Assembly: GCA_037039685.1 (NCBI GenBank)
Contig: JAWNGF010000002.1
Location: 4,898,001 to 4,962,000, forward strand
DNA length: 64,000 nt
Direction of reading: 5' to 3'
Source: Ceratobasidium sp. AG-K
Lineage: Eukaryota > Basidiomycota > Agaricomycetes > Cantharellales > Ceratobasidiaceae
Part shown: positions 34,007 through 47,541 of the stretch, one piece after another
Position numbering within the stretch: position 1 is the first letter of the stretch
How the letters are laid out: every line of letters starts with the position of its first letter
Program-made: the position numbers and the translations under genes
The notes under the pieces: model-generated
Told to the model about the DNA's origin: nothing
Database searches by the model: none
What the model saw: only the letters and a program-made list of their open reading frames with translations

Positions 34007-35329
34007 GTTCCCTTTTGCTTTGTGTTTCCGTTTCTGTTTGCCGCGTTGCCACCTTCTTGTGGTTATTTCTGTTACATTGTGTAACGTGGCTGTGCTTTTT
34101 ACGAGTCATGTCTGTTCATACAGCATGACTCACATGGACACTCCTGACTGGCTTTCTGTATGACTCGTGTGGCTGCGCCTTGTATGACTTGGCCACTTTC
34201 TGAATATATATAGAGGACCAACAAGCCTGGCAACCCCAGCTTGTTTTGTCTTGTCAAAAACATCCCTTTTGAGTGACACTTTGAACCACCCCTACCCCCA
34301 AGAGCCTACAGACGCTTAAGTGTGTTGCGGTTCAAGAGGTCACTTAGGTGTTAGTGCCGTCCACTCTCCATCGCGGCTTGTCTCTTAGCCATTAAGAAGA
34401 AGCTTACAACACTCATGAGCACAAACTCAAAGCTTGAGGTAAGCCCAAACATGTTTGATCGGGTTCATATCAGGGCTGGAAGATGGTCATGGGAGGACAT
34501 CTATCTCTTTTTTGGCAAGCCAGACCCAGGTCCCCTTAGATGTATGCTTTGGGTCATTGTTGTGCTGAAAGATAATGTTGGATGGGGTAAGATGAAACCT
34601 AGACAAGGAGCCAAGGAATGCATGGGAAAGGATTTCAATGTATTTCCATGTGTTCATTGTGACCTCAATAAGATGGATCTTGCCAACACCCTGATGTGTA
34701 ATATACCCCCACACCATGATATTCCCTCCACCAAATTTGACAGTCCCAATTGTGTCAGTTGGCTTCCTTGGTGAGTTATGTTTCTTCCAAAAGAGTAAGG
34801 TCTTGGTTTGACCCATGACCATGATTTTTTTTTCATCAGAAAATAGCACTTTGGACCAGTCTGTGGTGGTCCATGTGCTGTGCTTCCAGCCCCATTTCAA
34901 TTGCTTTGAACGCTTTTTGGATGTTAAGAGGGGAACTTTGCATTGCTTATAAACTGAGAGGCCAAGCTCCTGGAGCTGACACCAAACAGTATCAGGGCTA
35001 ACATTGGGGAAGTATTCCCACTGGAGCTCCGCAGCAGTCTGTACTGTGCCATGAGACAGAGCAAGGGTGCCAAACTGAGTGTCAGCAGTTGTCATCTTTT
35101 GTGGCTGACCTGATTTAGGCTTAGGAGCAAAGACATCAAGTCCCTGAAGGTGTTCCCAGTAGATTTGGCTAACAGTAGTCCAGTGTATATTCCCAATCCT
35201 TTCAGCAGTTTCTTGGTCTGTAAGGCCCATTTGTTTGTATGCAATAACCATGGCTCTTGTTGGGAGTGATTTGAAGCAAGCCATGGCAGCAAAGACTGAG
35301 GAAGTGGCTGTCTGCGCACAGGGGTGTGA

Positions 35330-35554
35330 TTCAGCGCTTAAAACACACATATGTAATGCTACAAGCAAAAATGTATACATGTGCTATCTCTCTCAATTCT
35401 TGTTGGTTCTCTTCGCTTAAAGTCTCGATCAGCTCTGGCATACGTTGCGAATAGTATTTATTAAGTACTCGACATGCAAAACGCTTGTGTTGGGTCTCTT
35501 TGCGAGTCTTGTGGTTACCTCAGGGTCTTGTAGCGTTACATTTGCGGCTGACTG
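35330..35554 (-). repeat. Right inverted repeat of Tc1-like element
   Basis: About 225 bp ending GGCTGACTG next to TA. It keeps about ten CpGs that are lost in the left copy, so it lies outside the CpG-mutated block. Confidence 0.87.
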
Positions 35555-35556
35555 TA

Positions 35557-35966
35557 TACCCAGGTTTGGTGTTTCTGTGGAACTGGTCCTACCGATATCG
35601 CTGTAGATCACCCGAAAACCAATCTGATTTCACCAGAATTAGTCATTTTGGCTTTTGGTCTGATTTCGGCTGGAAGAGGGGCATCAGGTAGCCCCAATAT
35701 TCAATTTTGGGTGGATATTGCCTCAGAGCGGAACAATTCTATAAATTGGATAAATCGGTCCCTAATTTCAGCCCATCTGGAGAATACAGGGATGCATGTG
35801 AACTGAAGTTGGAGCGGAAGTATGAAATCCAACTTGATGCTTATAGTGTGTAGACCAACAGACCTGGCCCAGCTGCCAGCCCGGAGTCACCCTGGTCACA
35901 AGGAATTAGTACTGCCCAGAACCAAAGTAGATTAACCAACTCCGTTCCCTATGAGTCTGAGTACCA
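35557..35966. other. Spacer between Tc1-like element and F-box gene
   Basis: Normal CpG content. No gene recognised. It contains the end of the F-box transcript, presumably its 3' UTR, next to 35966. Confidence 0.5.
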
Positions 35967-37730
35967 CTATGCGAATTCTATATTGAGAAAAGGCCAGACT
36001 CATAGCTTGGAGGATCACTCACCGTGCTCCTCATCCATCATTGGAGAATAGACGAATCCCAAATCCGCCTCTTCAGCCAAGCTGACCTTGGTTGATGTAC
36101 AAGCATTCGCATGAATCGCCTCGGCAAACCCACTCTCCAGGAAGTTAGGTATTTTGGCCGCATTATGGGTAAGATCCAGGACACCGGCCTCTTCTGTGGC
36201 TACTCTTCGTGCGCGAATTCTTTGTAGATTAAAGTCCCAGACCCGAAAATTGTAGCTTCCTTCCTCTACAAATGCTGCCAGTCGATGCCCGAGCAGAAAG
36301 TCACGATAAATGCTACCCTCAGTGAACAAAGTAAGCCAGGTCGCATGGTGGCCCCATGTTTCCCAAGGGATCTCGACAGGTTGATCTTGATAATAATTTA
36401 GTCCAGTCACAATGTTCATCATCGCTTTGGATGAAATGAGTAATACACCGTGGCTATAATTGTATTGCTTGTCCGACGCGGTGACATATATACGCAGCCA
36501 ATCGTCGTTGGGGGGCCTCTCGAAGATTTTCGGCACCTGGGAAGGTAGAGAGGCTGTCGCGGGTACTGAGGGATTACCAAAACTGACGGAGAACGACCTG
36601 TAGTTGGGGTGGATTTTTGGAAGGATAAGCTGCACAACGCATCGAGAGTGCGGTGCGCTCGATAGCTGGTAAACCTCCAAGTGACCCATGGTCACAGGCC
36701 GACACCAGTTGCGTTCGGTTTGACGCCAGCTGGTGAGTTCAAAAAAGTAGGGAATGACGATGAAGTCTTCGGAAAGTAGGTAGAAAAAACCGAATTCCTC
36801 CTTACGACCGGCCTTGTCCGCAGTGAGATGCTAGTGATACCATCAGACCATGTGCCGGACTGAGAGTAAACTTACCCCTATCCGCTGGCCAGTTAACCAG
36901 TTGTATACTACTATATGCACTTCGTTGAGTGAGTCGAGCGTCGTGGCAACTATTCGTCCATAAGTACGTAGTCGAGGAAACCAGGTAGAGTCAATGGTCA
37001 TTAAACCGTCAACGTCGATTACGATCTCTGCATTCACAGGCAAAACCGCCGGGTGTGGTTCATTGGTCGACATTGTTCGCAGGTGCAGCTTGAACTGCGC
37101 GTGGTGAGTGTGGATCGTGGAACCACCTGGCGGCTGGTCAGAAGCGGGCTCTATAACAGTCTCTTCTAGTAGCAACAGAAGATCCCACTCTGGCTGGATT
37201 ACAAAGTATCTTAGGAACCAAGCAGACACTACGTGGTGCCAGGATTTGGGACCAGTTCCCTTGTTGAAGGACGGAAGTTGACTAAAGGAGATATCATACT
37301 GTAACTTTGGTTCTGAGTCAAGGCTAATCAGGCCGACTGCGAAAGTTCCATTGATAAAGTGCGCTGCTTTCTCTAAACCCTCACCCCATTGCGACTCTGG
37401 CGTAGCTGGGATAAAGGTCGGCTGAGACAGCTCAGTCCTCTGCCAGCTCTGTCTATCCTTGCGGAGCGCATCGATCATTTCGGTCAGGTTAAGGTCAGTC
37501 CGCGGAACGGATGGAACCACATATCCACTCATATCCAGCTCGAGAAGGTATTGCAGATATAAGCTGGCAGCCACCAAGTCTCGAAAACGTCGACAAGCCT
37601 AGGCTCAGCATGAGTAAGCGGTGTCTGCGCGGAGAAGAGTACTAGCCTGCTGAAAGCGACGGATATCTTGGGCTTCAGCGACCTCAAGCGTCCTTACAAT
37701 GATCTCGTCGGGGAGTCTGCTAAATGACAT
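35967..37730 (-). CDS. F-box protein (intact, four exons)
   Basis: Exons 37730-37647, 37598-36876, 36830-36023 and 35977-35967 give 542 codons including stop, in phase throughout. The first intron (48 nt) appears to be of GC-AG type; the others (45 nt each) have GTAAGT and GTGAGT donors. The N-terminus MSFSRLPDEII...RRFQQACRRFRDLVA is an F-box, which in known proteins binds Skp1 in SCF ubiquitin ligases. The remaining 480 residues have no domain I recognise; they look like the beta-rich C-terminal parts of the large F-box families of Rhizoctonia-type fungi. The four-exon ending is supported because the decayed copy at 65 has its stop in the same place. Substrate unknown. Confidence 0.8.
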
Positions 37731-38894
37731 GATGGTCTGACGGGGAGAACTGATCACAAGAAGATCTCAATCAAGACTTTGATGTAACGTTGTAACTGAA
37801 GAAAGTTGTACGTATCTCAGCGCGCACGGACGAGCTCCCCAACAATTATATTGGGTAAGCCATATGCCATCGTATCCGCGTGTTTTTCTTTTTCTGTCCC
37901 ATTCCAGGCCCAGATACCCGCCCATTTTCACCCTTCCAGAACGACCACATTTTCCGCTTTGTTTCTTGGACTCGATCGGCATTTAATGATATACTCACTA
38001 TATCAGACCGAGCAAACGTGGCCTAGCTGCACGGTGCGGTGGAGGTAAATATTTCTATCTGTTGCGTGTTCTACGATCGACCCGGCGCGTCAGCCCCAGA
38101 ACGCACCAGAACGCTGGGAGCCGATTGGAATTTCGCTGGTGGGCGCATATACCGAGTCCCAAAATTTGGCCCCGTCATTGAGGAACGATCCGCGAGTGCT
38201 TGTTGGTAATTTATTAGCCATATCAAACATATTTATTTGAGGAGCCCCGCGCAGTATGAGGTAAAACAAGAGCCATTATGCTTTTAAAATGTGTAGACCA
38301 ATAGGCCCAACCCAGCTAACAAATCAGCCTCATGGAAAGCATTGGCAAAACGCATCGCCATGGTAGACTCACCCACTCGAGCCGAATGAAAGCGACCAGA
38401 GCCTGTGTTGGGTGGGCGCCGTAATACTCATGGGCAGTATTCACGATGCTCCTCCGAGCCGCCCGGTATTAAATGGCGAGTAGATTGTCTGGCTAAAGCT
38501 ACCCTGTGAGCCAAGTGACAGTTGTTACCGTGTGATCATCTGTGGAACTCGACCTGAAAAGAACGCGTGCTAAAGGAACTCCAGACGTAACGGCCATTCT
38601 CGCAGTTTCTTGCACACCTCGGTTAAAACAAGATAACGCCGGCGCTGACTGATGCGAATGTGGGTATATACATATAATATGGAGGAAGTAGGTGCCCCTA
38701 CTCTAAAGAGTCGTATCAATGGCGACAAATGAGTACCAAACGAGAACAAGCCAGTCTATGTTCAGAAGTATGCGATAAAGTCTCGGGAATGCAAACGCGA
38801 ATGAATAGAAATCAAGCTCGAAGGGGGAATAAATCCAAAGGGGTATCTTGGTTTATAGCAAGTTATTGAAGCTAGCGCAACCGGATAGCGAAAT
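37731..38894. other. Intergenic stretch of about 1.2 kb
   Basis: No gene supported. The first 100 bases are the F-box gene's upstream region. The remainder holds only short ORFs without motifs. Confidence 0.5.
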
Positions 38895-39789
38895 TTATCC
38901 ATAAGCCAAGAGCCAGGCGGCAATAACTGGAAGATCTCCCATGTTCATGTTCTGGTACCTATACAGAGCAATATTGGTTAGTGTATGCGCTGGAGTTATT
39001 GTTATGGCAAAGTGCTCACCCCTGACGACGAGCGCCAGCCCATTTGAGAACCACAATATTTCCACCCCACGTATGCCTAGCATCTCCATGCGTAATGGCA
39101 TCAACAGTTAAGTTACGAGCTTTTCAACCCACGACAATAAGCAACGTTAATACAACAGAGGCTAAGGATACTCACGTGAGCCATCCTGGAGGAAGTTGTC
39201 CCGGAAAAAGACGCGCAAGGGATACCTCAGAGGTTCCCCACCAACGTTGCGAGTGATTTCGCGGCTGGAGAACGCAGTGTTCTCACCAAGGTGTTCAATC
39301 AGTGGAATTGCCCAGTCTGTAGTATTATTGGCAGCATCCACACGACCTGGCGTGCGTAGTTGGATGAGCCTAGGGCGCCCGGTATCGAATGGAAGAAGCT
39401 AATATGCACAAGGTAAGATCTTTGCTGGGTAATGGCCAGAGAACACTTACTAGACCAGTGCATGTAGTATCCATATGAGAAATTCGCGAGTCCATGCGCG
39501 GAACAAGGACACTCGGTGATATCGGAGAGTCCCATGGAATGCATTCTTGGCTATGGCGTGCCCAATCCTATGGTGCTTACGATGAGATGGGCATAATGGG
39601 AAGGTCCAGGTACTTACAAGTTGTAGATGTGCAGGCGAACAATACCAAGCGTTTCTACACCTTGAGCACCACTGATAAGACTGTTCACCGCAGGTCTAGA
39701 ATCGTAAATCAAGTTAGTGCCAGGCCCACTATTTCAGACTGCTCAGATTCGCATACCTCACACCGGTAAAACTGAATAGGAGAGCTCAT
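38895..39789 (-). CDS. MYND-type zinc finger protein, 204 aa
   Basis: Six exons fit in phase: 39789-39757, 39695-39618, 39567-39451, 39398-39176, 39119-39020 and 38958-38895, with introns of 50-61 nt. The start reads MSSPIQFYRCETCGEQ, then WCSRCRNAWYCSPAHLQLDWARHSQEC, which together form a MYND finger (the two zinc-binding Cys pairs, then YCS, DW..H and final C). MYND fingers mediate protein-protein contact. The C-terminal 150 residues (RPRLIQLRTPGRVDAANN, then VVLKWAGARRQG) have no known domain. No partner can be inferred from neighbours. Confidence 0.8.
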
Positions 39790-40822
39790 GAGCAACTAGG
39801 GCTTAATTCTTCACTCGGGATCGGTGGATTAGCTGGGGCGCGGGCTACCGTTTAATATGGCGGGCGGTCCGACAAGCCGCAACACCAAGCTTTTGAGTCT
39901 CTGTGCGAGCTAAACGTTGCCGTGCGCCGTGCGCCACTGTCTAGGCCCTCATGAGTGCTGTGTAGATACTCCCGAGTTCCAGAAGGGGGTGCAATGACCA
40001 TATTAGGTGTTTGAGAGGCGAGTGAGAGCTTCATTCACACACGTCATACCAGTATGTGGCTGCGTAGTGGCCGCGATATTTAACAAGCGAAAATATTGTC
40101 GCCAGTATGAAGTAGTTAACCTTTCGATAGGAATGAGGAGTCAGGTAGACGGCTGTCCTTAATGAAACACGAGGCAAGTATCACGGCGTCACGAAGCGTA
40201 CAATCACAACCTAGGCCCTAGTTCGAGGCGGTCAAACACAGCAGTTCACCCTAAAATGGTGATATTGTTCGGGTGTTAGTGGTAACGTCGGCCAGATCGC
40301 AACCGGAGTGCTTGCCACGCATCACAGAGGGTCAGAGAGGCATATGCGCACAGCTTCAGAGACCTCTTCACAAAAGTTTTGGACGAGATCTTCAGAATCC
40401 TCAAAGGAACGCACATGCCGGTTTAGAGGCAGCTACCTCATCAGCCAACAGGCGCATATTGAATCAAGGTTTAGCCTCGCAGATATCCTCCGAAAGTGCT
40501 CCATAGGGTAGAGACATTTGAGCATATAGCAATAACAATAGGGACATGGGTGAAAATCATGAGTGTAAAGCCGAGTGCGAGCATAGGAATGTGAACTGTT
40601 AGCCGTATTCCTTTGTGGGTGGCAGTGTAGAATCAGGGTGCATTGATTCCTAGAACCTTTCTATGCAAGCCTTGAAGACAAAGCTGATTGCTCGTTGAAG
40701 TCAAAAACAGACAAAGGTGCTGCGAGAATGGCATGGAGCAATTATGCACGTCACGTGAGTGCCACCCCATCGATCAGGTAATGACCGTTGTAATTCAAAT
40801 TTTCCGAGACCGGTTTCATTTC
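39790..40822. other. Intergenic stretch of about 1 kb
   Basis: Upstream of two divergent genes (MYND protein to the left, HIT-finger gene to the right), so both promoters should lie here. No coding region supported. Confidence 0.55.
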
Positions 40823-42210
40823 ATGCCTCGAACATTCGATCTCAAAACTCGAGTCGAGAGAGTGCATACTGCATTGAACAATCCTTGTGGGATGTAAGCC
40901 AAAATTGTAGCTGCTTGTTTATTTTCCCTGAGTTTGATAGATGCAAGCGCCAATTCGCGAAATATACATGCCCATCCTGCAACTTGCATTACTGCTCTTT
41001 ACTCTGCTATCGTTCAGAGGTAAATAATACTCAAATCCCAGGAGACTGAAATAAATTTCATCCTCTAGTCTCACTCTGCATGCACAGAGTCATTTTACAA
41101 AACATCGCTTGCCGAACAAATCCAGTCAGAGCCAACGAAAACCAATGATGAAAAGCGTCAGATGCTTGAAGTCCTTAAACGCTTTGAGGAGGAGTCGTTA
41201 GAAGAAAGTGAGGATGCTAGTGACGATGATATTACGGCACGGATGCAGGGGGTCGACTTAGGTGTGCTGGCTCGTAACTATCAGTGAGTCCAACTGATAG
41301 CAGCATAGACAAGGCCGACTACGACACACTTTGGGAGCTCCTGTCAGAGGAACAGAAACAAAGGTTCACCAAGGCCATCATGAATCCGGCCTCTGAGAGC
41401 TTTAAGCAACTACTGGATGATCGTGACCTTTTCGGTGGTCGGGAAGAACCATGGTGGTCCCTCGAGGAGATCCCGCAGACTGCTCCCCCTGTTAAGGATG
41501 TCCCCGAGACCATGATGGCAGGAAAATTTAACCATTCATTGTTATTCAACATTTTACACCTTAGGTAAGTACCATCGGTTAACCTAAATCATTATCAACT
41601 AAGCAGATTAGCCTTACTTATGCATATACTGTGCGAACGTTTGCCGTCTCGGCACTGACCCCAACCCAAGAGACCCATACCACGGATGAACTTGAGGAAA
41701 TGAGAGACTTTTTTCTCCCGCTGTCGTCATTTCTGCGTGAAAAAAGGTCCACCACGGTATTCACCTCGGTGGACGGAGTGGTTACGGAGTGGGCTTCCCA
41801 CTTGCCTGAAGTAGGTTGCTCGCATTCGCGTAATCAAGGTTGTACTCAAGCCAGCTGTCTAGCTCCCCACATCTGAACTCCTTGGGTTGCTGACCGAGGA
41901 TGCTAAACGGCTCTTCCGGGCTAAACCTGTGGTTTTAGCCGAGGGCGAACATGGATCTAATACTTCCCACCACGATTACTGTGTGCGCTTCTTATCTGAC
42001 TTGCACGCCCTGTTTAGCAGGTTCAAGAAGTATACATATGTTACACATAAACTCTTGTTCTATCTGGCATTTGTGACAGGGCTCTCTATCGACGCATCAA
42101 AGGAACTCGTTCTTGCAATCGAAACTTGGCAGTCAAAGAACAGGGATGTCCCGGAGAGCAGGCAAGAAGAACGTGGCGCATCGTCAAAAGTACTCGTCGA
42201 AGAACTCTAA
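40823..42210 (+). CDS. HIT-type zinc finger protein, ZNHIT2-like
   Basis: Exons 40823-40893, 40941-41019, 41069-41261, 41309-41564, 41612-41810 and 41863-42210 join in phase, with introns of 47-52 nt. The N-terminal finger reads CGICKRQFAKYTCPSCNLHYCSLLCYR, then SHSACTESFY, the zf-HIT pattern. An acidic linker (EEESLEESEDASDDD) and the helical domain DTLWELLSEEQKQRF follow, as in ZNHIT2. In animals ZNHIT2 works with the R2TP/RUVBL complex in assembly of U5 snRNP and other machines. The join of exons 3 and 4 was chosen because only a 47-nt intron keeps the frame. Confidence 0.82.
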
Positions 42211-42383
42211 GAAACTAGCAAACGCTGTTACGTGGATCGAATCGGGGCTTACCCACCAAAGGCTGAATATGATTGGATGTATAGCTACAATAATGTAAAG
42301 GCCAGAAAAGCACGTAAACCAAGAACAGATGAATGTCCTTAAATTCTAGCATCTATATTCGAGAACCGGCTCCCGGGAAAGTC

Positions 42384-44862
<2,479 letters not shown>

Positions 44863-45281
44863 GAAAAGACGGATCTAGTGTGTTTGGTCTAGGTTCGTGA
44901 AAAGTCGTCTCCCGTCTGTTAGGGCCAGTGGTGGCCGGATTTGGGCGACGCAGTTGATGTTTCAATTGATTATAACGAGGTTTGTGCACAACGAAGCAGA
45001 AATTCAGGGTGAACCGAAGTTACGTTGACAGAAATACACTGAAAATTAAATGGTGGCAAGCAACAAGGGCATTAGCATGGAACAAGATAGTGGTCGGATT
45101 AAGTATTTGTAGGATCAGGCGTTCCGAGCTCTCGCACGGATCCAACTGTAGCCGAGGCAGAGGGTAAAATCTAATCTTATCAATTACTATTAGGATTTAA
45201 ACTTGCAGGCCAATGCCCCGCACGCACAGCGGTAAACATCGAGACAAACTAAAACACTAAATAAATAACCGGGAGTCAGGC
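44863..45281. other. Intergenic region, SLT2 promoter side
   Basis: Upstream of SLT2 and downstream of KEI1 on the minus strand. No ORF with support. Confidence 0.5.
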
Positions 45282-46428
45282 TCATCGTACATGTGTCGAT
45301 CGCCCCAGTGCCTCGGGGTCGGTCGAGCTAGACAGGTCGCTCTCCGTCTCGAGCTTACTACTCATACCACTCGCGCCTGCCCTTTCCTCCTCTTCATCCC
45401 ACAACACCTCCTCCTCGTTCACCTCTGCATCTGCCAGCTTCGAACCTCTGGACGTGCCTGGCTTGCGTCCCCGGGAAGGCGCGAATTCCGCAAAGCTGTC
45501 ACCGGTTCTCGGAGTTCTGACAGGCATTCGGTAAAGAGCTGAGCCTTCCGCCTCGCCGTCACTTTCCAGATCGGATTCCATCAACGCATTGTCGCCATTG
45601 TTTGAAGTGCTGTTTGCCAGAGCTACTGTCATAGGCAGGGAGCGATAGGTTCCTTGGCGTAGGTGGAGTGCATACGAGTACATCAATGCGCAAAATATAT
45701 CTAAAAATGTTTAGTCGATAGCAGGTATAAGAACGTCGTGCAAGTACCTTGGATAACCATCCAGCAATGAGAACAGTAGCAGCGAGTCCCTTTTCCTTAT
45801 TCCAGATCAATTGCGCCGCCGCTACCCGCTCTTCATGAGTCATTGTAGTGTTTCCGTGAGCTCCAGCCATCGCCTCCTGGGCCGCAGAGTTCACGACTTT
45901 TTCCCCATCGTGTGGGTTGTAGACCCACCAAAGAACAGCAAAGAACACTGTCCAGATGGTGCCAAGCAAATGGTCCGCGACAAAAACATGGGCAAAATAG
46001 AATGTACGCTTGGCGTCTTCCTATTAAAATTTATAGTTAATACGGTGGGTCGGAGTGAGGTACCAACCACTCACGTCAGTGACAGCTTTGAGTCCCCAGG
46101 CCAGCGCAGCAATCGCAAGGGACGAGTAAATATACATGCTGATTTGAGCTGCCGCGCCGCCAAAGAATAACGATACAAGGCCATAAACACCCGCAACTTT
46201 ATTGATGAGCTTTCGTAAAGACGTGGATGAGCATAAGCTAAGGGTTCGGGCGAGTCTACTCACAGCAAAAAGTATAATCATAGTAGCTCCTGTAGATCAC
46301 TCCCGTATAAGAACATTGGGTAAACTAGAACCATACAATAGCAACTTTCCTGTTTTAATGTCGACGAACCCCAAAAACGAACGTAACGCTCGCGGTCGCC
46401 ATTCTGGCCTTAGAGTGAGACGAGCCAT
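45282..46428 (-). CDS. KEI1: KEI1, inositolphosphorylceramide synthase subunit
   Basis: The start MARLTLRPEWRPRALRSFLGFVDIKT is followed by membrane segments (MIILFALINKVAGVYGLVSL, AQISMYIYSSLAIAALAWGL, HLLGTIWTVFFAVLWWVYNP, GLAATVLIAGWL) and YSYALHLRQGTYR, the layout of Kei1. In yeast Kei1 pairs with Aur1 in the Golgi to make inositolphosphorylceramide; here this is inference from family resemblance. The acidic C-terminal tail (EEEVLWDEEEE) is cytosolic in the yeast model. At the first intron the donor in this sequence reads GA (exon end near 46350); either a rare donor or a base change. The other introns have GT-AG ends. Confidence 0.85.
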
Positions 46429-46823
46429 GTCCAGCCGAGTATGCCACCCAATACGCTAAAAACTCAGCCTATCTCTTGTTCAATCGACGACAGTTAAAAT
46501 GCGGGACGTTCCAAGTATCCTAGGTGTGTCTCGGTCTGGGCTCGTAGCTGCGGTGGTTGGTGAAACTTGGGTGTCTACACATGTGCAATTCACACGGTAT
46601 GACATAAGCGAATTATCGGACCGCCGAGTGCACAATGTAATGACCTTATTGGATCATACGTCAAAAGCCTAAAATGATTTCAAGGCACTCTGTCAAACCT
46701 CCCTGCTACAGTATCTTCTCTCGAGTCAAAGTATTGAGAATGGGAAATGGTGCTAAATTCAGGTACAATACATGAATGACGAGCGCTGAAGTGAAATAAT
46801 TCGCACTTGTGTTTAACCACTTT
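46429..46823. other. Intergenic stretch between KEI1 and TMEM14 genes
   Basis: Holds the KEI1 promoter and the end of the TMEM14 gene. No further gene seen. Confidence 0.5.
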
Positions 46824-47307
46824 TTACCGGAAGTCTCTAACGACCTTTGCATAGTACAGTGTCGACGCCGTGCTAGCGATCGTAAGGGTGAGGGGCACAG
46901 GTCCCTTGCGGGCTCGCGGGAGCGAGGAGAGGAGAAGCAAGATTGATGCAGCTAGACAAACAACAGCTGTGAGTCAGTGTCTCCGCGAAACTATCAAGCA
47001 GCTTACCAAGAGCTGTCTCATAGCCATATTGTCCACCATTTCGGATTTGGTACGCCGCATAACCATACAATCCGCCAACACCTACGCCTTTATGCGAGGT
47101 ATAAACGTTAATAGAGTGCTATGGACATGCTTGGAGGGCACACCTGCAACGAGCGATGGTACCGAACGAGTCCTGACAAAGCCAGTGATACCTCCGACCC
47201 CACAGAGGAACGCCATCGTCAAGGCTGGATGAAAGGACTGCAAAGAATCACAATGATAGTTAGAATGTCGATTAATGCGTAGATATTCCACGTATGCCAC
47301 GTACCAT
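46824..47307 (-). CDS. TMEM14 family small membrane protein
   Basis: The first exon is the start codon alone (47307-47305) followed by a GTACGT donor. The protein then reads SFHPALTMAFLCGVGGITGFVRTRSVPSLVAGV, GYAAYQIRNGGQYGYETALG, SILLLLSSLPRARKGPVPLTLTIASTASTLYYA, which is the three-helix TMEM14/UPF0136 pattern. Family members are mitochondrial or endomembrane proteins; TMEM14C is involved in haem transport in animals. The stop is TAA at 46826-46824. Confidence 0.83.
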
Positions 47308-47541
47308 TTTGAAAGAGCTGATTGGGTTCGGTCGTTGGTTACGGGACTACAAGGCACAGTCGTGGTTTTATGCTGACGAGCGCGTGCGGCCGAATGAAGT
47401 CGGAACGCCCGGCGCTTCGAGCTTTGTCAGCCTGATGACGTCAAGCAGACGATCGCCTATGGGCGGCGCGTCAGTTGGCAGCTTTGCTCCTCGACTACTT
47501 TACACCCATCGCACTAGCCTCTCCACCTCAATCCCACCATA
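47308..47541. promoter_or_regulatory. Shared promoter of two divergent genes
   Basis: 234 nt between TMEM14 (minus) and the small protein gene (plus). It has TGACGTCA-like TGATGACGTCAAGC at 47434-47447 (CRE-like core TGACGTCA) and GCGGCG stretches. Bidirectional use is inferred from spacing. Confidence 0.4.

Larger units (their letters stand above)
19309..34411 (+). mobile_element. Ty3/gypsy chromovirus C (LTR family 1), host of D
   Basis: Flanked by CTCAT at 19304-19308 and 34412-34416, inside the Tc1-like transposase. The LTRs are 457 bp each, the right one split by element D. They differ at about 15 of 457 positions by hand count, the most of the four elements, so C is the oldest by that measure. 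A solo LTR (24973-25429) splits its chromodomain. The purine tract is 26509-26520. It contains gag, pol and ORF3, with gag and pol full of nonsense codons. Confidence 0.95.
26521..34411 (+). repeat. 3' LTR of element C, split by element D
   Basis: The LTR is 26521-26577 plus 34012-34411, together 457 bp, the same as the 5' copy. The break is element D with its GTTCC duplication. The purine tract AGGGGGGAGTAA precedes it. Confidence 0.93.
19154..35284 (-). pseudogene. Tc1-like transposase in two pieces
   Basis: The N-terminal and catalytic part is 35284 down to 34412: MACFKSLPTRAMVIAYKQ, helix-turn-helix-like DNA-binding region, VLFSDEKK with the first catalytic aspartate, HNNDPKHTS with the second, and PDMNPI near 34450 with the third acidic position. 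The C-terminal part is 19303 down to 19154 (EEWYKIPPKYIQKLYNSMPQ, then KGGPTKY and stop), on the other side of element C. Stops are also present at the W of DVLP-W and in SMPQ-stop-IEAL. Dead copy; family known for cut-and-paste transposition at TA. Confidence 0.88.
18417..35554 (-). mobile_element. Tc1-like DNA transposon, split by a 15-kb retrotransposon nest
   Basis: The two ends are inverted repeats of about 225 bp, each beginning CAGTCAGC and flanked by TA (18415-18416 and 35555-35556), the target of Tc1/mariner elements. The transposon's own DNA is 18417-18596, 19054-19303 and 34412-35554, about 1.57 kb in all, the normal size for this family. It was hit by a solo LTR (TSD GTATA) and by element C (TSD CTCAT). 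Transposase is on the minus strand. Confidence 0.9.

Noticed and set aside
34415..34774. Plus-strand ORF of 119 aa
   Set aside because: It lies antisense to the Tc1-like transposase, whose catalytic motifs are clear on the other strand.
44863..45281. Short plus-strand ORF near 44982
   Set aside because: No motif; AT-rich intergenic DNA.
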